A stretch of 64,000 nucleotides of DNA from UBA6183 sp943372215 (lineage in GTDB: Bacteria > Bacteroidota > Bacteroidia > UKL13-3), in assembly GCA_943372215.1 (NCBI GenBank), contig CALRXU020000001.1, positions 186,001-250,000 on the forward strand, read 5' to 3'. Both the position numbers and the translations under genes were made by a program. The notes under the pieces were generated by a model. That model ran no database searches, was not told the origin of the DNA, and saw only the letters and a list, made by a program, of their open reading frames with translations. Below, in pieces: positions 34,430 to 44,337 of this stretch (the first letter of the stretch is position 1; the number at the start of each line of letters is the position of its first letter).

Positions 34430-34438
34430 CCAATTACT

Positions 34439-35200
34439 ATGAACTCAAATAAACCAAATATTTCCATTTTCTTTCCTGTTTACAAGGACGAAAGTACCGT
34501 TGAAATTGTAACCAACAAGGCTATAGAAATGGGCAGAGAGTTGGCTGATAAGTTTGAAATTATTATTGTGAATGATTGCAGCCCTGACAAATCTGGTGAG
34601 GTGGCTGATAAACTGGCTAAACAATATGACTTTATTAAAGTTATTCATCACCCTAAAAACTTAGGATATGGAGCTGCTGTTAAATCAGGACTTTCGAATG
34701 CACAATATGAATGGATTTGTGCAACGGATGGCGATGACGAGTATGACTTGTATGATTTACGTAAACTCATCAAACACAAAGATCACTATGACTTAATCAT
34801 TACATTCAGGTATAAAAAAATATATTCCAGCAAACGTATTTTTATCTCTGCGTTTTATAACAAACTGCTTCGTTTTTTATTTAGAACCAACTACCGGGAT
34901 ATTAGCACGGGGCTAAGGCTAATTAAAAAATCACTTTTTGAGGACCTTAAAATTATTTCAGACAGCCCCTTTATTGGCGCTGAAATTACCATCAGGAGCA
35001 TGTTAAAAGGGTATAGGGTAGGTGAAGTTGGTATACAGACTTTTCCAAGAACAGTTGGTGGTGGCAGTTCTACTTCCATTAAGAATATTCTTTATACCAT
35101 AAAAGACATGCGAAAAGTTTATAGCCAGATTTTTTCGTTTGATTACGATTTGCCAGAAAACAGAGGTCGTATTAATAACAAAATGAATGATGTTAAATAA
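34439..35200 (+). CDS. Family 2 glycosyltransferase (DPM1-like)
   Basis: The 253-aa GT-A protein has ISIFFPVYKDESTV, the IIVNDCSPDKSG motif and CATDGDDEYDLYDL (DxD-type metal site). It has no C-terminal membrane helices, unlike the transferase at 26622. It probably transfers a sugar from a nucleotide to polyprenyl phosphate or to the growing repeat unit. It overlaps the following membrane protein gene by 14 bp. Confidence 0.85.
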   Translation: MNSNKPNISIFFPVYKDESTVEIVTNKAIEMGRELADKFEIIIVNDCSPDKSGEVADKLAKQYDFIKVIHHPKNLGYGAAVKSGLSNAQYEWICATDGDDEYDLYDLRKLIKHKDHYDLIITFRYKKIYSSKRIFISAFYNKLLRFLFRTNYRDISTGLRLIKKSLFEDLKIISDSPFIGAEITIRSMLKGYRVGEVGIQTFPRTVGGGSSTSIKNILYTIKDMRKVYSQIFSFDYDLPENRGRINNKMNDVK

Positions 35201-36674
35201 CTACATCAAACCGATACAACAATACTTGCTTTATGGCATGCTTGTGGTATTGTTTTACTTTAATTTTTGCACCCCACTATGGGGCAACATCTTATTAGGC
35301 TACGGGGCATTGGTTCAATCAGAGTATTACTTTGATTTCCCTACAAGCATTTATGAAGCTGATTATATTAGGGGATTGGTTTATAAATTTTTGCTGTATG
35401 CTATTATGAAGGTAACGGCCATTTTTGTTGACATGAAAAGTTATTATGCCTTTCAATTGGTAACTAAACTAATTTATTATGCCTTATGCTTTTCATTTAC
35501 TTATAGTGCACTAAACATTGCATTCCCTCAAAAATCAATTAAACAGCTTTTTAGTATTCAAGCCTTGATTTGGGTAGTGCTGTTACTCTCGGGATACAGG
35601 CAATTTATGGAATCGGAAGAGCTGGCAGTTGTTTTTACCATTGGCCATTTTCTTTTTATATACGCTGATGATAAAAAAGCAAACTACCTATCTGGTTTAT
35701 ACCCTTTTTTATTATTTGGATGCAAGGCAGTTACCATTGCATATAGTGGCTTTGCACTGCTCTATTGGCTGTTTTACATCAACGATAAAGAGAAATCGAA
35801 ACGCATTGTTTTAAGCCATTTGGGATTTTTTGTATTGAGTGTAGTTGCTTATGCCACCATTTTTCACGTTGAAATCAGAAATATTCTAACTGCTATGGCT
35901 TATCAAAACTCGGCAAAGTTTGATGGCATCAGCACATTAATCCGATTTGGAACCAGTATGTTCCGCTATTTGTATTATTTGCCGGGGCTATTGATTATTC
36001 CAGCGGGTATCCTATTCGCATTGGTATTTAACCGCAAACAAGCATTGTTTATAACCCTCATCTTTTTGCTGGCCGCACTTTGTGTGATTGTTCAAAACAG
36101 GTTCTCATCCCCATATCATTATTTGTCATTTATACCTATCATTTTGTTTATTGCATTCTTCAGTTTTGATGCGGACAAAAAAATCATCTCCCTCCTGCTT
36201 GTGCCTGTATTTGCGGTGATTTGTATGCAAAATTTGAAAGATACTTTCAGCTACCCTAAAGCATCAAATAAACTTTACACCAAGTACTTTCATTCACAGG
36301 CAAACGGGTTTACCCAAGTTAATGCGTACATCGCACAACAACCTGATTCTAGTGGTAAGATGTTGTACTTAACTGGTGATTGCCCTCCTTATTTTATGAC
36401 GATTCCTAGCATGAATAAGATGGTTGGTGCCATATTGCTAAACCGGGGAATGATTAGAGAAAATTTGCACAGTATTCCTGCTTATATTGGGTTGGTACAA
36501 GATATTAAAGACTACAATGGTAAATATATTTTATATGACCCTGACTACCTACCGCTGGCAAACTTCCCAGACATTAGTAAAAAACTAAACCATTCCTATC
36601 ATTCTGTGCTAACCATTGCCAATGAGGTTCCAGAACTAGGCGAAGGCACTTACCATCTTTATCAGCGCAATTAA
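35187..36674 (+). CDS. Polytopic membrane protein, possible GT-C glycosyltransferase
   Basis: The 495-aa protein has about 10-11 hydrophobic helices and a hydrophilic C-terminal part (about 370-495). It follows a DPM1-like transferase with a 14-bp overlap, an arrangement common for GT-C enzymes that use polyprenyl-linked sugars. In the first periplasmic loop a candidate acidic pair (YEAD) is visible near residue 55. I do not recognise the family firmly; a polymerase is an alternative. Confidence 0.55.
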   Translation: MMLNNYIKPIQQYLLYGMLVVLFYFNFCTPLWGNILLGYGALVQSEYYFDFPTSIYEADYIRGLVYKFLLYAIMKVTAIFVDMKSYYAFQLVTKLIYYALCFSFTYSALNIAFPQKSIKQLFSIQALIWVVLLLSGYRQFMESEELAVVFTIGHFLFIYADDKKANYLSGLYPFLLFGCKAVTIAYSGFALLYWLFYINDKEKSKRIVLSHLGFFVLSVVAYATIFHVEIRNILTAMAYQNSAKFDGISTLIRFGTSMFRYLYYLPGLLIIPAGILFALVFNRKQALFITLIFLLAALCVIVQNRFSSPYHYLSFIPIILFIAFFSFDADKKIISLLLVPVFAVICMQNLKDTFSYPKASNKLYTKYFHSQANGFTQVNAYIAQQPDSSGKMLYLTGDCPPYFMTIPSMNKMVGAILLNRGMIRENLHSIPAYIGLVQDIKDYNGKYILYDPDYLPLANFPDISKKLNHSYHSVLTIANEVPELGEGTYHLYQRN

Positions 36675-36682
36675 AACCATAT

Positions 36683-38116
36683 ATGGTTGAAGAACATTTT
36701 ACGGCATTTTATGAACATATAAAGAGCAAAAAAGCAGGCTCTAAAGATTTTTTAATGCTGCATCTTTCTGTGTTGCGTTTGTATTTATTGGCCCTAGGAA
36801 AGGAGGATACTTTCAATATCAAGTATCCACTGAAACTTCATGTCCGTACTTTCTTTGAAGTGTTGCTAGGTATTTATCAATTGATTTGGGTTATTCTTTC
36901 TGGCGTGTTTGGTAAAAAAGCAAAGGCCATGGTTTTAATTATAGAACCAACCCATCTAAAACAAATGTTGGGTATGGAAGCCTATTTAAAGGAATACCAT
37001 CCTGTATTTTTAACCACCAAAAGAAACTACATCCAGCTTTTAAAAAACACGTTCCATACAACTCGGGTGGTTTACATTCCTTCATTCTTTATTAACCCAA
37101 GCTGGGTTAAACCTGAGTTAATTTCAGCACTTTATAATCAGTATCAAATCAAAACAACCCAAGAGGTAATCGCTTATAGTGCTCAAGTTGCAAATGACCA
37201 AATCAACCACTATCGCTACATCAAAATATTATTATCGATTCTGGAGAAGTTCCATCAATTTAAAATTGCTTTTGTATTTAACGATTTAACCATAACCGGC
37301 AGGATTATTAGTGTGCTGCTTCAAGAAAAAAAATGCAAAACTTGCTATATCATGCATGGGTTGTTATCAGATGAATTTATTGAGTCATTACATGTTGCTG
37401 ATGATTTTTTTGTTTTTGGTGAGTATACTAGACCAATACTGATAAAAAGGGGACTCATTAACAAGCAAATTCATACCATAGGAACCCCCTATTTGTACTA
37501 TCACCGTCATCATTTACCACAAGCTAAATTACAACAGCAAGTGCTTAATCCATTTACAACGAACAAATCAATTGCGCTTGTTTTACTCTCAGGCAGGGGG
37601 CATACCACATCCAGCAAACACCATGATATGATTATTAAGTTGCTGAACGAGATTATTGAAGAGAATAAAGAACAATATTACTTTGTATTTAAACTTCACA
37701 AGAAAGACTATATCGATTTTTATCAGCCGCTTTACAACAATAAAAATATTGAGAATAACTTTGCGATATACCCTTTTGATTATTTTGATGGCAAAGAAAG
37801 CATTTTTGACTGGCTCTCTATTTCTGACGTAATTATTACGGGAGCCTCAACAACCGCTTTAGAAGCCATGTATTTAAAAATACCCGTAATAACCATTGAT
37901 TTAATGGGCGAGTATGAAAACGAAACACAGTACATCTGTGAAAACGGAACCTATCATGCTAAGCATAAAACCGAATTTCAAGCCCATTTAAGCACACTCA
38001 AATTAAATCATTTTGCACCAAAACCGGATGCAGCCAAAATCGCACTAAGTTATTTTTCAGACGAAGTAACCATGCACAAATTCTTCTTCACCCATTTCAA
38101 TACCATCACGTCATAG
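36683..38116 (+). CDS. Putative GT-B-type glycosyltransferase, capsule-type
   Basis: The 477-aa protein is predicted cytoplasmic. YIMHGLLSDEF (about residue 230), a YYFVFKLHKKDY block and VIITGASTTALEAMYLKIP (about 390) resemble the C-terminal nucleotide-binding half of UDP-GlcNAc-2-epimerase-like, CDP-glycerol-transferase-like and polysialyltransferase-like GT-B proteins. The HG near residue 230 and the ST-TALEA block are typical placements. Because CMP-nonulosonates must be transferred by some enzyme in this locus, it is one of two candidates (the other is at 50718). Confidence 0.55.
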   Translation: MVEEHFTAFYEHIKSKKAGSKDFLMLHLSVLRLYLLALGKEDTFNIKYPLKLHVRTFFEVLLGIYQLIWVILSGVFGKKAKAMVLIIEPTHLKQMLGMEAYLKEYHPVFLTTKRNYIQLLKNTFHTTRVVYIPSFFINPSWVKPELISALYNQYQIKTTQEVIAYSAQVANDQINHYRYIKILLSILEKFHQFKIAFVFNDLTITGRIISVLLQEKKCKTCYIMHGLLSDEFIESLHVADDFFVFGEYTRPILIKRGLINKQIHTIGTPYLYYHRHHLPQAKLQQQVLNPFTTNKSIALVLLSGRGHTTSSKHHDMIIKLLNEIIEENKEQYYFVFKLHKKDYIDFYQPLYNNKNIENNFAIYPFDYFDGKESIFDWLSISDVIITGASTTALEAMYLKIPVITIDLMGEYENETQYICENGTYHAKHKTEFQAHLSTLKLNHFAPKPDAAKIALSYFSDEVTMHKFFFTHFNTITS

Positions 38117-38137
38117 ATCATCCACTTGTTAACTACC

Positions 38138-39919
38138 ATGTTAAAAAAATACTTTCCAGAGCTGCAGAATTACATTCATGAGTATAAAAAACTGCTAGGT
38201 ATAAAGTTCCCCATTTATATTATCAGTACTTTTATTCCAGCGGCATTAGACAGCATTGGTATCACCATGATTGTACCTTTGCTCAATCTGGTGATATCAA
38301 ACAACAGTACACCAACAGATGATACGAACGGACAAAACTTTGCTTATAAATTGCTTCATTTTTTTCATTTAGATATTACATTGGTAAATATCCTGCTGTT
38401 TATTTCCGGGCTGTTTGTTTTTAAATTTATAGTTACCGCGGCCAACAACACTTTCCGCTCCTACCTATATGCCATCATTCTGAAAAAAACACGTATGAAA
38501 CTTTTTACCCAAATTACCAATATGGAGTATTTAAAGTTTCAACAACTTAGTACCGGAACTTATTCAAATTTGGCTGGGGTTCAACTTAATCAATATTTGG
38601 TTGGATTCATTTACCTGGCCGCATTTTTCACGGTGCTGATTGCTGCATTATCTTACCTCTGTTTTTCTTTATTTATTGATTTAAAATTCTCCCTCATTGC
38701 TGGTAGTTGCGGCTTTGTTATTGCATTACTTTTAAGGGGTCTTAACTCAAAAGTAAAAGAACTAAGCCATAAGACAACTGCTAATGAAACCAAAACCACC
38801 TCATTGTTTATTGAAACCATACAAGCCTTTAAGTACCTTAAAGCAACCAGTATGCACCGTAAATTTATGGGTAAGCTTGAACATGAAATTGAGCAAGTAA
38901 GAAAACAATCCTTTCAATCGGAAACCTACAGAGGCATATTTTTAGCTGGTCAGGAGCCTATTACCATTGTGTTGATGTGCTTTTTAATCTTTTTGCAAGT
39001 TGCTGTATTGAACCATTCCTTATCGGGCATGTTGGTGAGTGTTTATCTTTTTCACCGTGCGTTATCAAACATCATGGTTACCCAAAAAGATTGGCAATAT
39101 TTACTGAATATAAATGGCGGATTTACTGCTGTTGCACAACAACTTGAACTATCTAAACAGCATGAAGAAAAATCGGGCAACAAAGTATTAGAAGGCGGGA
39201 TAGAAGAAATCAAGTTCAGTAATGTGAGTTTCTCCTATGGAGAAGCTGCTGCCATCAATCAATTAAGTCTTACCATTCCTAAAAACACAACTGTTGCTTT
39301 TGTGGGCCAATCAGGCGCGGGAAAAACAACCATTGTTGATTTGATTACCTTATTGAATAAACCACAAGAAGGAGAAATCTTCATTAACGGGATTACATCT
39401 TCCGAAATTGAATTGAGCTCTTACCGAGAAAAAATCGGGTTTGTAACACAAGATGTGAACTTGTTTGACGATACCATTGCAAACAATATCAGCTTATGGG
39501 ACGACAACAATATAAGTGGTGTACAGGAGGCTGTTCGTCAGGCATATGCTGCTGAATTTATCAATCAGTTGCCTGAACAACTTGAAACACCCATTGGTGA
39601 TAGAGGTGTTCGTTTATCAGGAGGACAAAAACAACGGCTTTCATTAGCCAGAGAGTTATACAAAAAACCTTCCTTGCTTATACTGGACGAAGCAACATCG
39701 GCACTTGATTCTGAGTCGGAATCTTTTATAAAAGAAACCCTTGACTCTCTTAAGGGAAAATTAACCATTGTGATGATTGCGCACCGTTTATCTACTGTAA
39801 AAGAAGCTGATTTAATTGTGGTGATGAAGGATGGCCAAATACAAAATCAAGGAACCTTTCAAGAACTTTCAGAAAAAGATGATTATTTCAGAAAAATTGT
39901 TCATCTGCAAAAAGTATAA
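38138..39919 (+). CDS. ABC transporter, fused permease and ATPase (PglK/MsbA-like flippase)
   Basis: The 593-aa protein starts at the ATG at 38138; the frame from 38126 would use TTG. Six membrane helices fill about residues 20-310. The nucleotide-binding domain follows with Walker A GQSGAGKTT, Q-loop VTQDVN, signature LSGGQKQRLSL, Walker B LLILDEATSALD and the H-loop in IAHRLST. Half-transporters of this kind dimerise. No Wzx is seen in the window, so this protein may flip the lipid-linked oligosaccharide, as PglK does in Campylobacter (inference). Confidence 0.88.
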   Translation: MLKKYFPELQNYIHEYKKLLGIKFPIYIISTFIPAALDSIGITMIVPLLNLVISNNSTPTDDTNGQNFAYKLLHFFHLDITLVNILLFISGLFVFKFIVTAANNTFRSYLYAIILKKTRMKLFTQITNMEYLKFQQLSTGTYSNLAGVQLNQYLVGFIYLAAFFTVLIAALSYLCFSLFIDLKFSLIAGSCGFVIALLLRGLNSKVKELSHKTTANETKTTSLFIETIQAFKYLKATSMHRKFMGKLEHEIEQVRKQSFQSETYRGIFLAGQEPITIVLMCFLIFLQVAVLNHSLSGMLVSVYLFHRALSNIMVTQKDWQYLLNINGGFTAVAQQLELSKQHEEKSGNKVLEGGIEEIKFSNVSFSYGEAAAINQLSLTIPKNTTVAFVGQSGAGKTTIVDLITLLNKPQEGEIFINGITSSEIELSSYREKIGFVTQDVNLFDDTIANNISLWDDNNISGVQEAVRQAYAAEFINQLPEQLETPIGDRGVRLSGGQKQRLSLARELYKKPSLLILDEATSALDSESESFIKETLDSLKGKLTIVMIAHRLSTVKEADLIVVMKDGQIQNQGTFQELSEKDDYFRKIVHLQKV

Positions 39920-39921
39920 TT

Positions 39922-40938
39922 ATGTTTAACAACCAATCTATTTTAATAACCGGAGGTACCGGCTCTTTGGGTAAATCACTCACTGCGTTTATCCTAAAAA
40001 ACTACCCAAATCTTAAGCGATTAATTATTTTTTCGCGTGATGAGCAAAAGCAGTTTCAGATGGCGCAAGAGTTTCCTGAAAGCAAATACCCTTGCATGAG
40101 GTATTTTATAGGCGATGTAAGGGATCTTGACCGTTTAAAACGCGCACTTACTGATGTGGATTATGTGATTCATGCTGCAGCCATGAAACATGTTCATATT
40201 GCAGAATATAATCCCGATGAATGCGTAAAAACAAATGTTGGTGGTGCTGAAAATGTGATTAAAGCTGCGCTGAGTAGCGACAAAGTTACTAAAGTAGTTG
40301 CACTGAGCACCGATAAGGCTTGCGCTCCGGTGAACTTATACGGTGCTACTAAACTTACTTCAGATAAGTTATTTATTGCTGCCAATAATATAAAAGGCTT
40401 AAAAAACATCAGTTTTTCGGTAGTACGTTATGGCAATGTAATGGGATCAAACGGTTCTGTAATTCCTTTCTTTTTAAATAAAGTAAAAACAGGAGTGCTA
40501 CCCATCACCTCTCCCGACATGACACGTTTTAATATTTCTTTAGCTGACGGAGTTGGAATGGTGATGCACGCCTTAGAAACCGCTTGGGGTGGGGAGTTGT
40601 TTGTTCCTAAAATTCCTTCGTACAATATTATGGATGTTGCAAATGCCATTGGCCCAAATTGCAAACATGAAATAACAGGTATTCGACCGGGAGAAAAAAT
40701 TCATGAAGAAATGATTACTCCATCTGATTCATACAACACCTTTGACCTAGGAAAGTACTACGTGATTTTACCACAAGTACCAACTTGGGACCTGCCAAAT
40801 TTTATACAACATTTTAATGCCACAAAGGTTGCACCTGGATTTAGTTATACCTCAAACGGAAATACGGAATGGGAAACCATTGACACCTTAAGAGCGCAGA
40901 TTAAAGAACACCTTGACCCTAATTTTGAACCAGCATAA
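39922..40938 (+). CDS. pseB: UDP-GlcNAc 4,6-dehydratase (inverting), PseB-like
   Basis: The 338-aa SDR enzyme has ITGGTGSLGKSL (NAD binding), MKHVHIAEYNPDECVKTN (catalytic region near residue 90) and YGATKLTSDKL with the YxxxK pair. It makes UDP-2-acetamido-2,6-dideoxy-L-arabino-4-hexulose from UDP-GlcNAc, step one toward pseudaminic acid. It overlaps the PseC-like gene by one base. CapE-type function is the alternative, but the aminotransferase next to it argues for PseB. Confidence 0.9.
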   Translation: MFNNQSILITGGTGSLGKSLTAFILKNYPNLKRLIIFSRDEQKQFQMAQEFPESKYPCMRYFIGDVRDLDRLKRALTDVDYVIHAAAMKHVHIAEYNPDECVKTNVGGAENVIKAALSSDKVTKVVALSTDKACAPVNLYGATKLTSDKLFIAANNIKGLKNISFSVVRYGNVMGSNGSVIPFFLNKVKTGVLPITSPDMTRFNISLADGVGMVMHALETAWGGELFVPKIPSYNIMDVANAIGPNCKHEITGIRPGEKIHEEMITPSDSYNTFDLGKYYVILPQVPTWDLPNFIQHFNATKVAPGFSYTSNGNTEWETIDTLRAQIKEHLDPNFEPA

Positions 40939-42101
40939 TGAATACACCGATACCTTACGGAAAACAACACATTACTGAGGAAGACTTAAAAGCAGTTACT
41001 GAAACCCTGTTATCTGATTTTTTAACTCAGGGGCCTAAAATAGCGGAGTTCGAAAAAGCATTTGCTGAATATGTAGGTGCAAAATACGCTATTGCTTTAA
41101 GTAATGGAACCGCGGCTCTGCACCTGTGTGCCATGGCGCTGGATGTAAATGAGCAAACCAATGTAATTACCACACCAATTACTTTTGCTGCTTCTGCCAA
41201 TTGCATCAGGTATTGCGGAGGCAAAGTTTACTTTGCAGATATTAACCCCAATACATTCACCTTAGATATTGATGCGGTTGAAAAACTGATTTTATCGAAA
41301 CCCGCAGGCTTTTTTAGTGGTATTATCCCTGTTGACTTTGCAGGATACGCAGTTGATTTGGAAGCCTACCGAAAATTAGCCGATAAACATGGTCTTTGGA
41401 TTATAGAGGATGCCTGCCATGCACCAGGCGGCTATTTTATGGACAGCAAAGGCCAACAACAACTTTGTGGCAACAGCCAGTTTGCTGATATGGCTATTTT
41501 CTCGTTTCATCCGGTAAAACACATTGCTTGTGGCGAGGGCGGAATGATTACCACCAACAATGAGGAACTCTACCAAAAATTATTGTTGTTGCGCACACAT
41601 GGCATTACCAAAGACCCACAATTGTTAGAGCAAAACGATGGCGGATGGTACTATGAGATGCAAACATTGGGTTATAACTACCGCCTTACCGATTTTCAAG
41701 CTGCATTGGGGACTTCGCAACTGAAACGAGCCAATGAGGGATTAGCAAGAAGAAGAGAAATTGCAGCTAATTATGCTGCGGCTTTCCAGCATAAACCTTA
41801 CATCAAATCACAATCAGGCAGTGTAGTGGGACATGCTTATCATTTATACATTATACGCACGGAGCAACGCAAAGCGCTCTATGATTTTTTACGCACCAAA
41901 AATGTGTTTTGTCAGGTGCATTACATTCCTGTTCATACCATGCCTTACTACAAAAGTTTAGGGCATCAAAAAGGTGACTATCCATTAGCAGAAAGTTACT
42001 ATGACGAGTGCTTGAGTTTACCGATGTATCCGACCTTAACAGCAGCAGAACAGGGATATGTAATTGCCGCAATTGATTCATTTTTTAACAGACCCCAATA
42101 G
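40938..42101 (+). CDS. pseC: UDP-4-amino-4,6-dideoxy-N-acetyl-altrosamine transaminase, PseC-like
   Basis: This 387-aa DegT-family aminotransferase has PYGKQHITEEDLKAV at the N-terminus, SNGTAALHLCAMAL, the IEDACHAPGG aspartate motif and the PLP lysine in FSFHPVKHIACGEGG. It aminates C4 of the PseB product. The gene is followed after 2 bp by the NeuB-cytidylyltransferase fusion. Confidence 0.9.
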   Translation: MNTPIPYGKQHITEEDLKAVTETLLSDFLTQGPKIAEFEKAFAEYVGAKYAIALSNGTAALHLCAMALDVNEQTNVITTPITFAASANCIRYCGGKVYFADINPNTFTLDIDAVEKLILSKPAGFFSGIIPVDFAGYAVDLEAYRKLADKHGLWIIEDACHAPGGYFMDSKGQQQLCGNSQFADMAIFSFHPVKHIACGEGGMITTNNEELYQKLLLLRTHGITKDPQLLEQNDGGWYYEMQTLGYNYRLTDFQAALGTSQLKRANEGLARRREIAANYAAAFQHKPYIKSQSGSVVGHAYHLYIIRTEQRKALYDFLRTKNVFCQVHYIPVHTMPYYKSLGHQKGDYPLAESYYDECLSLPMYPTLTAAEQGYVIAAIDSFFNRPQ

Positions 42102-42103
42102 AT

Positions 42104-43876
42104 ATGACGTTGCCTTACCAAATATTAGAAGTTGCCAATTGCCACGGAGGAAGTTTAACTTACTTGCTTTCGTTGCTGGATGAATTTGCTGCTTATAAAA
42201 ACTGTGGCATTAAGTTTCAACCCCTACACCCTGATAGAATTGCCACCAAAGATTTTCCTTGGTACAATGTGTATCAGGAGTTGTTGTTTAGTGAAAAAGA
42301 ATGGACCACGATTTTAAACAAAGCAGGCGAAACCAAAGAAATTTGGCTTGATCTTTTTGACACCTATGGCGTTGAAATTTTTGAACAAAACCGAAACCGT
42401 GTTAAAGGAATAAAATTGCAGCCTTCTATTTTATACAATGAATCGGTAATTAATGCACTGGAGGTAAAAAAACTGAAGGGCCACATTTTAATTATTAACG
42501 TGAGTGCGTTGGAGATTACAGAGATTGAAGAACGTTTACAAAACTTAACCCAGCGCCTTGCACCAGATGAAATCTGGATTGAGGTAGGCTTTCAATCATT
42601 CCCAACGGAGTTACAAGACAGTGCTTATGTGAAAATCGATGTGATTAAAAATCGCTTCCATACCAAAATTGTGTTTGCTGACCATGCAGATGGAAAAAGT
42701 GATGATGCCATCTGGCTTCCAATTATTGCAGCCATGCATGGGGTTGACGTAATAGAAAAACACATTTTACACAGTACCTTAGAAACCAAATACGACCATT
42801 ATTCCAGCATTGATTACATCAAGTATGGCAGTTATATGGAAAAGCTGCAAGCTTACTTATCATTAAAAAATCAACCTTTTATTAATGACAGGGAGAAAAA
42901 ATACTTAAGCAGCAGCATACAAATTCCAATTAGCAATAAACCTTTACTAGCTGGTAATCTCATTAGCCTTTCGCATGATTTGGAATTTAAACGCTCTGGG
43001 CAGCAAGGCTTAAACACTAGAGAAATTAAAGAACTGCAACAAAACATGCATATCCTTTCGCATGATGTGGCAGAGGGAAAAACGTTTAGAAAAGAAGATT
43101 TTAAAAAAGCCATTGTTGGAACCATTGTGGCCTGCCGATTAAAATCATCAAGGCTTGAAAAAAAGGCTATTTTAAAAATTGGGCAACTTAGTTCAGTTGA
43201 AAGGTGCCTGCAAAGTTGCCTGAATTTTAAAAACACCCATTATACGGTTTTGGCTACATCTGATTTAGAAACAGATGCTGATTTGGCAAACTACACCTAC
43301 TCCCCTGCTGTGGTGTTTCACACCGGAGATCCTGAGGATGTGATCAGGCGTTATCTGGGTATAACAGATAAATTGGGGATTGATGTAATTGTTCGTGTAA
43401 CTGCTGATATTCCTTTTGTATCAGCTGAAATTACCCAGATTCTATTGGCCTCACATTTTGAAACAGGAGCTGACTATACAGTGGCTAAGCAAGCTGCCGT
43501 TGGCACTACGGTGGAGATTATCAATACCAATGCCCTTAAAAAAATAAAGAGCCATTTTGCAAGTGCCAATTACTCGGAGTACATGACCTGGTATTTTCAA
43601 AATAATCCTGAGCATTTTAAGCTCAATTTTGTTGACTTGCCTGAACGTTTAATTCGTGACTATCGCTTAACATTGGATTATCAAGAGGATTTGGATATGT
43701 TTAACGCAATCCAAAAACACCTTGACGATAACAAACTGCCTTCAAACATTGAAGTGATTTTTGACTTTTTGGATAAGAATCCGGATGTGGCTAAACTAAA
43801 TGGACACATTACATTAAAGTATAAAACGGACCAAACGTTAATTGATACGTTGAATAAGGAGACTAAAATTAAATGA
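42104..43876 (+). CDS. NeuB-like synthase fused to a PseF-type cytidylyltransferase
   Basis: The 590-aa protein has three parts. Residues 1-265 align by motif with NeuB/PseI (ILEVANCHGGS, CGIKFQ, VGFQSFPT, FADHADG, VIEKHILHS). Residues 275-342 look like an SAF domain. Residues 346-590 are a cytidylyltransferase of the PseF/SpsF type (GTIVACRLKSSRL...VIVRVTADIP). In the first domain the KIxSGE active-site block is changed to GIKLQPS, which lacks the expected glutamate. Synthase activity is thus uncertain, while the C-terminal domain should make the CMP-nonulosonate. A separate, canonical PseI lies at 49077, so the N-terminal domain may be regulatory or act on another substrate. Confidence 0.78.
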   Translation: MTLPYQILEVANCHGGSLTYLLSLLDEFAAYKNCGIKFQPLHPDRIATKDFPWYNVYQELLFSEKEWTTILNKAGETKEIWLDLFDTYGVEIFEQNRNRVKGIKLQPSILYNESVINALEVKKLKGHILIINVSALEITEIEERLQNLTQRLAPDEIWIEVGFQSFPTELQDSAYVKIDVIKNRFHTKIVFADHADGKSDDAIWLPIIAAMHGVDVIEKHILHSTLETKYDHYSSIDYIKYGSYMEKLQAYLSLKNQPFINDREKKYLSSSIQIPISNKPLLAGNLISLSHDLEFKRSGQQGLNTREIKELQQNMHILSHDVAEGKTFRKEDFKKAIVGTIVACRLKSSRLEKKAILKIGQLSSVERCLQSCLNFKNTHYTVLATSDLETDADLANYTYSPAVVFHTGDPEDVIRRYLGITDKLGIDVIVRVTADIPFVSAEITQILLASHFETGADYTVAKQAAVGTTVEIINTNALKKIKSHFASANYSEYMTWYFQNNPEHFKLNFVDLPERLIRDYRLTLDYQEDLDMFNAIQKHLDDNKLPSNIEVIFDFLDKNPDVAKLNGHITLKYKTDQTLIDTLNKETKIK

Positions 43877-44331
43877 TACTGGACCACATCAATAACTTTA
43901 ATCAGTATGTGAATGCTTTTCCTTTTTTAAATGAAGTAGCTGCATTTATTCAATCGCAAAACCTGAACGAACTTCAGCTAAGCGAAAAAACACGCATCAC
44001 TGACCAGGTGTATATCATCCCCATTTCGGCTATGCAGTCTGCCGAATCCAAAACAACATTGGAGGCTCACCAAGCTTGGATGGACATCCATTATACCGTT
44101 AGAGGCAAAGACACCATTGTTTATAAAGCAACAAACTCATGTAACATGGTGGACACCCCTTACCAGGAAGCAGATGATTACATGTTGTTTAAGGATGCTT
44201 TTTCAGGAGAGTTGCATGTACCTGAGGGCTATTTTTGTTTAATTACACCAGACATGGCACACATGGCCATGTGCGGTACATCGGAAATTACAAAATTTGT
44301 TTTTAAAGTGCGGTGGACGTTATCTGCCTAA
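43873..44331 (+). CDS. YhcH/YjgK/YiaL family cupin (DUF386)
   Basis: The 152-aa protein has HQAWMDIHYTVRGKDTIVY and CLITPDMAHMAMCG, which carry the conserved histidine and acidic residues of the family. Members accompany sialic acid catabolism (YhcH) and nonulosonate biosynthesis clusters. A mutarotase/anomerase-like role on free sugars has been proposed for relatives. It overlaps the fusion gene by 4 bp (ATGA), so a role at the nonulosonate step is likely, but its exact reaction is not known to me. Confidence 0.85.
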   Translation: MILDHINNFNQYVNAFPFLNEVAAFIQSQNLNELQLSEKTRITDQVYIIPISAMQSAESKTTLEAHQAWMDIHYTVRGKDTIVYKATNSCNMVDTPYQEADDYMLFKDAFSGELHVPEGYFCLITPDMAHMAMCGTSEITKFVFKVRWTLSA

Positions 44332-44337
44332 TTTAAT

